A DNA stretch of 64,000 nt from Coenobita brevimanus. Taxonomy: Eukaryota > Arthropoda > Malacostraca > Decapoda > Coenobitidae. The notes beneath the pieces were generated by a model, which was not told where the DNA came from, did not search any database, and was given only the letters and a program-made list of their open reading frames with translations. Positions 61,790-64,000 of the stretch are shown in pieces. The first letter of the stretch is position 1. Each line of letters begins with the position of its first letter. The position numbers and the translations under genes are program-made. The stretch spans positions 43,944,001 to 44,008,000 of the forward strand of contig CM064669.1 of NCBI GenBank assembly GCA_032717465.1, read 5' to 3'.

Positions 61790-63007
61790 ATGATGGCTAC
61801 TATTTCTACACTTGATGAAGCCAAAGATTTTTTGTCAAATGTGCAAACAGTGTGTGATATAGAAAACAGAACAAAGAATGAACTTAAGCTTGTTGCTCAA
61901 CAATTGGGAATTGCAGTTCACTCTCATCATTCTAAGGATCAAATTGTTGGCATGATTAATAAAAGCTTGTTTAATGTAACTCCTCCAAATGAGCAAACGC
62001 AGATTGAATTAGCTAAGTTACAGCTAGCTCTGCAGGAGGCTCGTGCTAAAGAAGCTGAATTTCAGGCAAATGCTAAGCAGGCGGAGTCTCAGGCTCGTAT
62101 TCAGGAGGCTGAATTTCAAGCACGTGCTAAGGAGGCTGAGTCTCAGGCTAAGGAGGCGGAATCTCAGGTTCGGATTCAGGAGGCACAGATACAGGCACAA
62201 GTTGAGCTTGCCAGGATTCAGGCAGACCATGAGTATCGCATGAAACAAGGTGGAACTGGATCATCTTGCTCTGATGATTTTGATGTGGCTAAAAATGTTA
62301 AACTTGTCCCTCCTTTTAATGAATCTGATTTAACAAAGTATTTTCAGTTGTTTGAGAGGGTAGCTACAGGTTTTAATTGGCCTAAGGAGTATTGGCCAGT
62401 ACTCCTTCAAACTGTTCTCACCGGTAAAGCTCAAGTAACTTATGCATCTTTGCCTCAGGATCAGTCTGATAATTATGATGTAGTTAAGAGCTTGATTCTT
62501 AAGGCCTATGAGCTTGTTCCTGAAGCCTATAGAGTAAAATTTAGGACAACTTACAAGCAAGATAAGCAATCCCATGTTGAGTATGCAAAAATCAAAGAAG
62601 ATTTGTTAGAGCAGTGGTTAAATTCTAAGAATGTGGATTCTGATTTTGATAAATTTAAGCAGATGATTTTGCTGGAGGACTTCAAAAGGTGTATTTATAA
62701 AGATGTAAGCCTATATCTTGATGAGAAAAGAATAGATAATTTGTCTGATGCTGCAGCTTTAGCTGATGAGTATGTTCTCACTCACAAGAGATATTCTAGA
62801 GAAAAAGGGAAAGCTGAGAGTAAGTACGTTGCCTCTACTCAGAGTACAGGTAACAAGAAAGAGAATAAGGATGATGTTTCTCAGGAAGTAAATACCAGCT
62901 TCACCTCTAGATTTCAGAAAAGTAAATGTACTTATTGTAGTAAGCTTGGTCATACTACGGAGAGATGTTTCAGGAGACAGCGTGATGTGAACAAAAGGAG
63001 TCTTTAA
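61790..63007 (+). CDS. Gag protein of the Gmr1-like element
   Basis: 405 codons from ATG at 61790 (a second ATG follows at once). The N-terminal region is small (about 1-65). A long heptad-like coiled coil of QA(R/K)xxEAEFQ/ESQ repeats (about 75-150) is rich in A, E and Q. A SCAN-like capsid core follows (about 165-335, with VPPFNESDLTKYFQLFERVA near its start and LSDAAALADEYVLTHK near its end). A single CCHC zinc knuckle lies near residues 385-398 (CTYCSKLGHTTERC, spacing C-X2-C-X4-H-X4-C), and the end is basic. It would form the particle and bind element RNA. The reading frame is intact. The pol frame opens at 62986, overlapping the end of gag in the -1 frame. Confidence 0.88.
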   Translation: MMATISTLDEAKDFLSNVQTVCDIENRTKNELKLVAQQLGIAVHSHHSKDQIVGMINKSLFNVTPPNEQTQIELAKLQLALQEARAKEAEFQANAKQAESQARIQEAEFQARAKEAESQAKEAESQVRIQEAQIQAQVELARIQADHEYRMKQGGTGSSCSDDFDVAKNVKLVPPFNESDLTKYFQLFERVATGFNWPKEYWPVLLQTVLTGKAQVTYASLPQDQSDNYDVVKSLILKAYELVPEAYRVKFRTTYKQDKQSHVEYAKIKEDLLEQWLNSKNVDSDFDKFKQMILLEDFKRCIYKDVSLYLDEKRIDNLSDAAALADEYVLTHKRYSREKGKAESKYVASTQSTGNKKENKDDVSQEVNTSFTSRFQKSKCTYCSKLGHTTERCFRRQRDVNKRSL

Positions 63008-64000
63008 ATATTCAGTCAATTGGTCTAGTGTCCACTCTTGAGAGTTCCCAGAATTCTTTAACTGAGTTAACTGAACCTGCTTTGAGGGGTAACTTAAATT
63101 CTCATGATGGAGCTCCTCTTTTGAGCAGTAACGTGGGTGACACTCTCAAGAGTTCATGTGCTAATTTCCTGTCTGATGGTTTTGTCAGTCCTCTGGACAG
63201 TAATGACAGGAAATCAGTTCAAATATATCGTGATACAGGTGCTTGCCAATCCCTTATGCTGACCAGTGTTCTAGGCTCTAATGTTAATTCCTCTGATGAA
63301 ACTGTAATCTTACAAGGTGTAGGGAATAATTACTTCTCTGTCCCTCTGTGCAGAGTGAATTTAGAGTCTGGTTTTGTTAATGGTTCTGTTATGGTTGGGT
63401 TGGTTGAGACACTCCCAATGTCAGGTGTAACTTTCTTACTTGGAAATGATATTGGTGGAAGTCAAGTGTGTCCAGCTCCTCAGTTGTCTAGTGAGCCAGT
63501 GGCTGTGTCCCGGGATTGTGATGTCCCTGATGTGTTCCCTGCATGTGCTGTCACTAGGGCTAAGTCTAAAGTTACTGGTGATTTAGAGGATAATGATGAT
63601 GATGATGTTATCCTAGCTGACACTTTTCTTGCTAATTTGGACCACTCACCAGATGAGGCAGTACCCCGTAGTGTTGATAATTTGTCTCGTCAAGAGTTGG
63701 TTGAGTTGCAGGTTGCTGACCCTGAGTTGAAAGGTCTAGCTAACTCTGCTTACAGTGAAGAAGAGTCAGCCGGTGCTTCTACTTGTTATTATGTAAAGTC
63801 AGGAGTACTTATGAGGAAGTGGAGACCCCCAACAGCATCAGCCGACTGTGAATGGGAGGTTGTACATCAAGTTGTCATCCCTCGTGTTTGTAGGCAGGAT
63901 ATCATTCGAGTGGCTCATGATTCCAGTTTGGCAGGACACCTTGGAGTGAGGGAAGACTGTGGCACGCATTTTGAAACACTTCTACTGGCCAGGTATCTTC
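62986..64000 (+). CDS. Pol: aspartic protease and start of integrase (partial, one frame change)
   Basis: Open in the -1 frame relative to gag from 62986 to the window end. Protease: YRDTGACQSLM, with the catalytic DTG-type motif at 63232-63240, and about 60 residues later FLLGND, the expected distal flap/ILG-like block. Then comes a linker with an acidic run (DNDDDDV, about 63589-63612), and from about 63800 YYVKSGVLMRKW, VVIPRVCRQDIIRVAHDSS and AGHLGV, the start of the integrase HHCC zinc-binding domain. An extra base in the GGG at about 63950 shifts the rest (a WPG-type continuation is seen in the next frame). No reverse transcriptase lies between. Expression would need either a -1 frameshift at the AAAA near 62993 or the repair of a 1-nt insertion there. 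Confidence 0.8.

Larger units (their letters stand above)
60921..64000 (+). mobile_element. Gmr1-like Ty3/Gypsy retrotransposon, 5' part (runs off the window)
   Basis: Order seen: LTR (60921-61708), primer-binding-site candidate, gag, aspartic protease, then the integrase zinc-binding region at the window end. In standard Ty3/Gypsy elements reverse transcriptase and RNase H lie between protease and integrase. Gmr1-like elements are known to have the order protease-integrase-RT-RNase H. The phrases VSGV-FLLGNDIGG, RDCDVPDVFPACAVTRAKSK and LSRQELVELQVADPEL fit the linker I recall from that group, though I cannot search for it here. An internal deletion of RT-RNase H is the main alternative. Confidence 0.75.

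Overview
The window looks like repeat-dense intergenic DNA from an arthropod, most likely a decapod crustacean. That is an inference from three things. Long di- and trinucleotide microsatellites are everywhere. Jockey-type, RTE-type and Gypsy-type elements with arthropod-like proteins are present. No bacterial gene organisation is visible. I found no convincing single-copy host gene, no CRISPR array and no rRNA. The coding capacity that can be supported belongs to mobile elements or their remains.

Left part (1-21 kb). This is mostly non-coding and built from tandem arrays: 44, 29, 24, 35, about 43 and about 142 bp units, a G/GT-rich block and a C/CCA-rich block. A recurring motif with TTAACCCCTTCAG / CTGAAGGGGTTAA ends and an internal CAGACGATTTTATTCAG core appears here and across the window. 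I read it as a short MITE-like family, possibly piggyBac-related because of the TTAA ends. Several minisatellites sit directly on its GGGGTTAA end and seem to have grown from it. A 512-bp uninterrupted CA tract (14963-15474) follows a rearranged SINE 3' end that contains a perfect 19-bp hairpin.

Middle (21-43 kb). There is a decayed jockey-like LINE (about 21661-23400) and two further reverse-transcriptase fragments (18890-19290 and 26560-27030). There are also SINE-like heads with Pol III boxes and several pairs of diverged dispersed repeats that recur within the window: 10.5-12.2 kb with 37.5-39.0 kb; 32.3-33.8 kb with 52.5-54.1 kb; 19.3-20.5 kb with 24.3-25.1 kb; 17.5 kb with 21.5 kb; and an inverted pair at 23.5 and 35.5 kb.

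43.5-50.5 kb is a clean nested insertion. An LTR element lies on the minus strand, with LTRs of 618 and 622 bp, TG...CA ends and a CCTC target duplication. Its only recognisable protein is a 252-aa envelope-like membrane protein; gag and pol are missing. An almost intact minus-strand RTE-type LINE (endonuclease plus reverse transcriptase, one in-frame TAG) has inserted into the outer end of its 5' LTR and made a perfect 15-bp target duplication.

The right end (60921-64000) is the 5' part of an LTR retrotransposon: an LTR with TGTTAC/GTAACA ends, a primer-binding-site candidate, a 405-aa gag with a coiled coil and CCHC knuckle, an aspartic protease, and then directly the start of an integrase zinc-binding domain. 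Protease followed by integrase with no reverse transcriptase between them is the unusual order known from Gmr1-like Ty3/Gypsy elements. The element runs off the window, so the position of its reverse transcriptase remains open. This and the env-only nested element are the two most interesting systems here.
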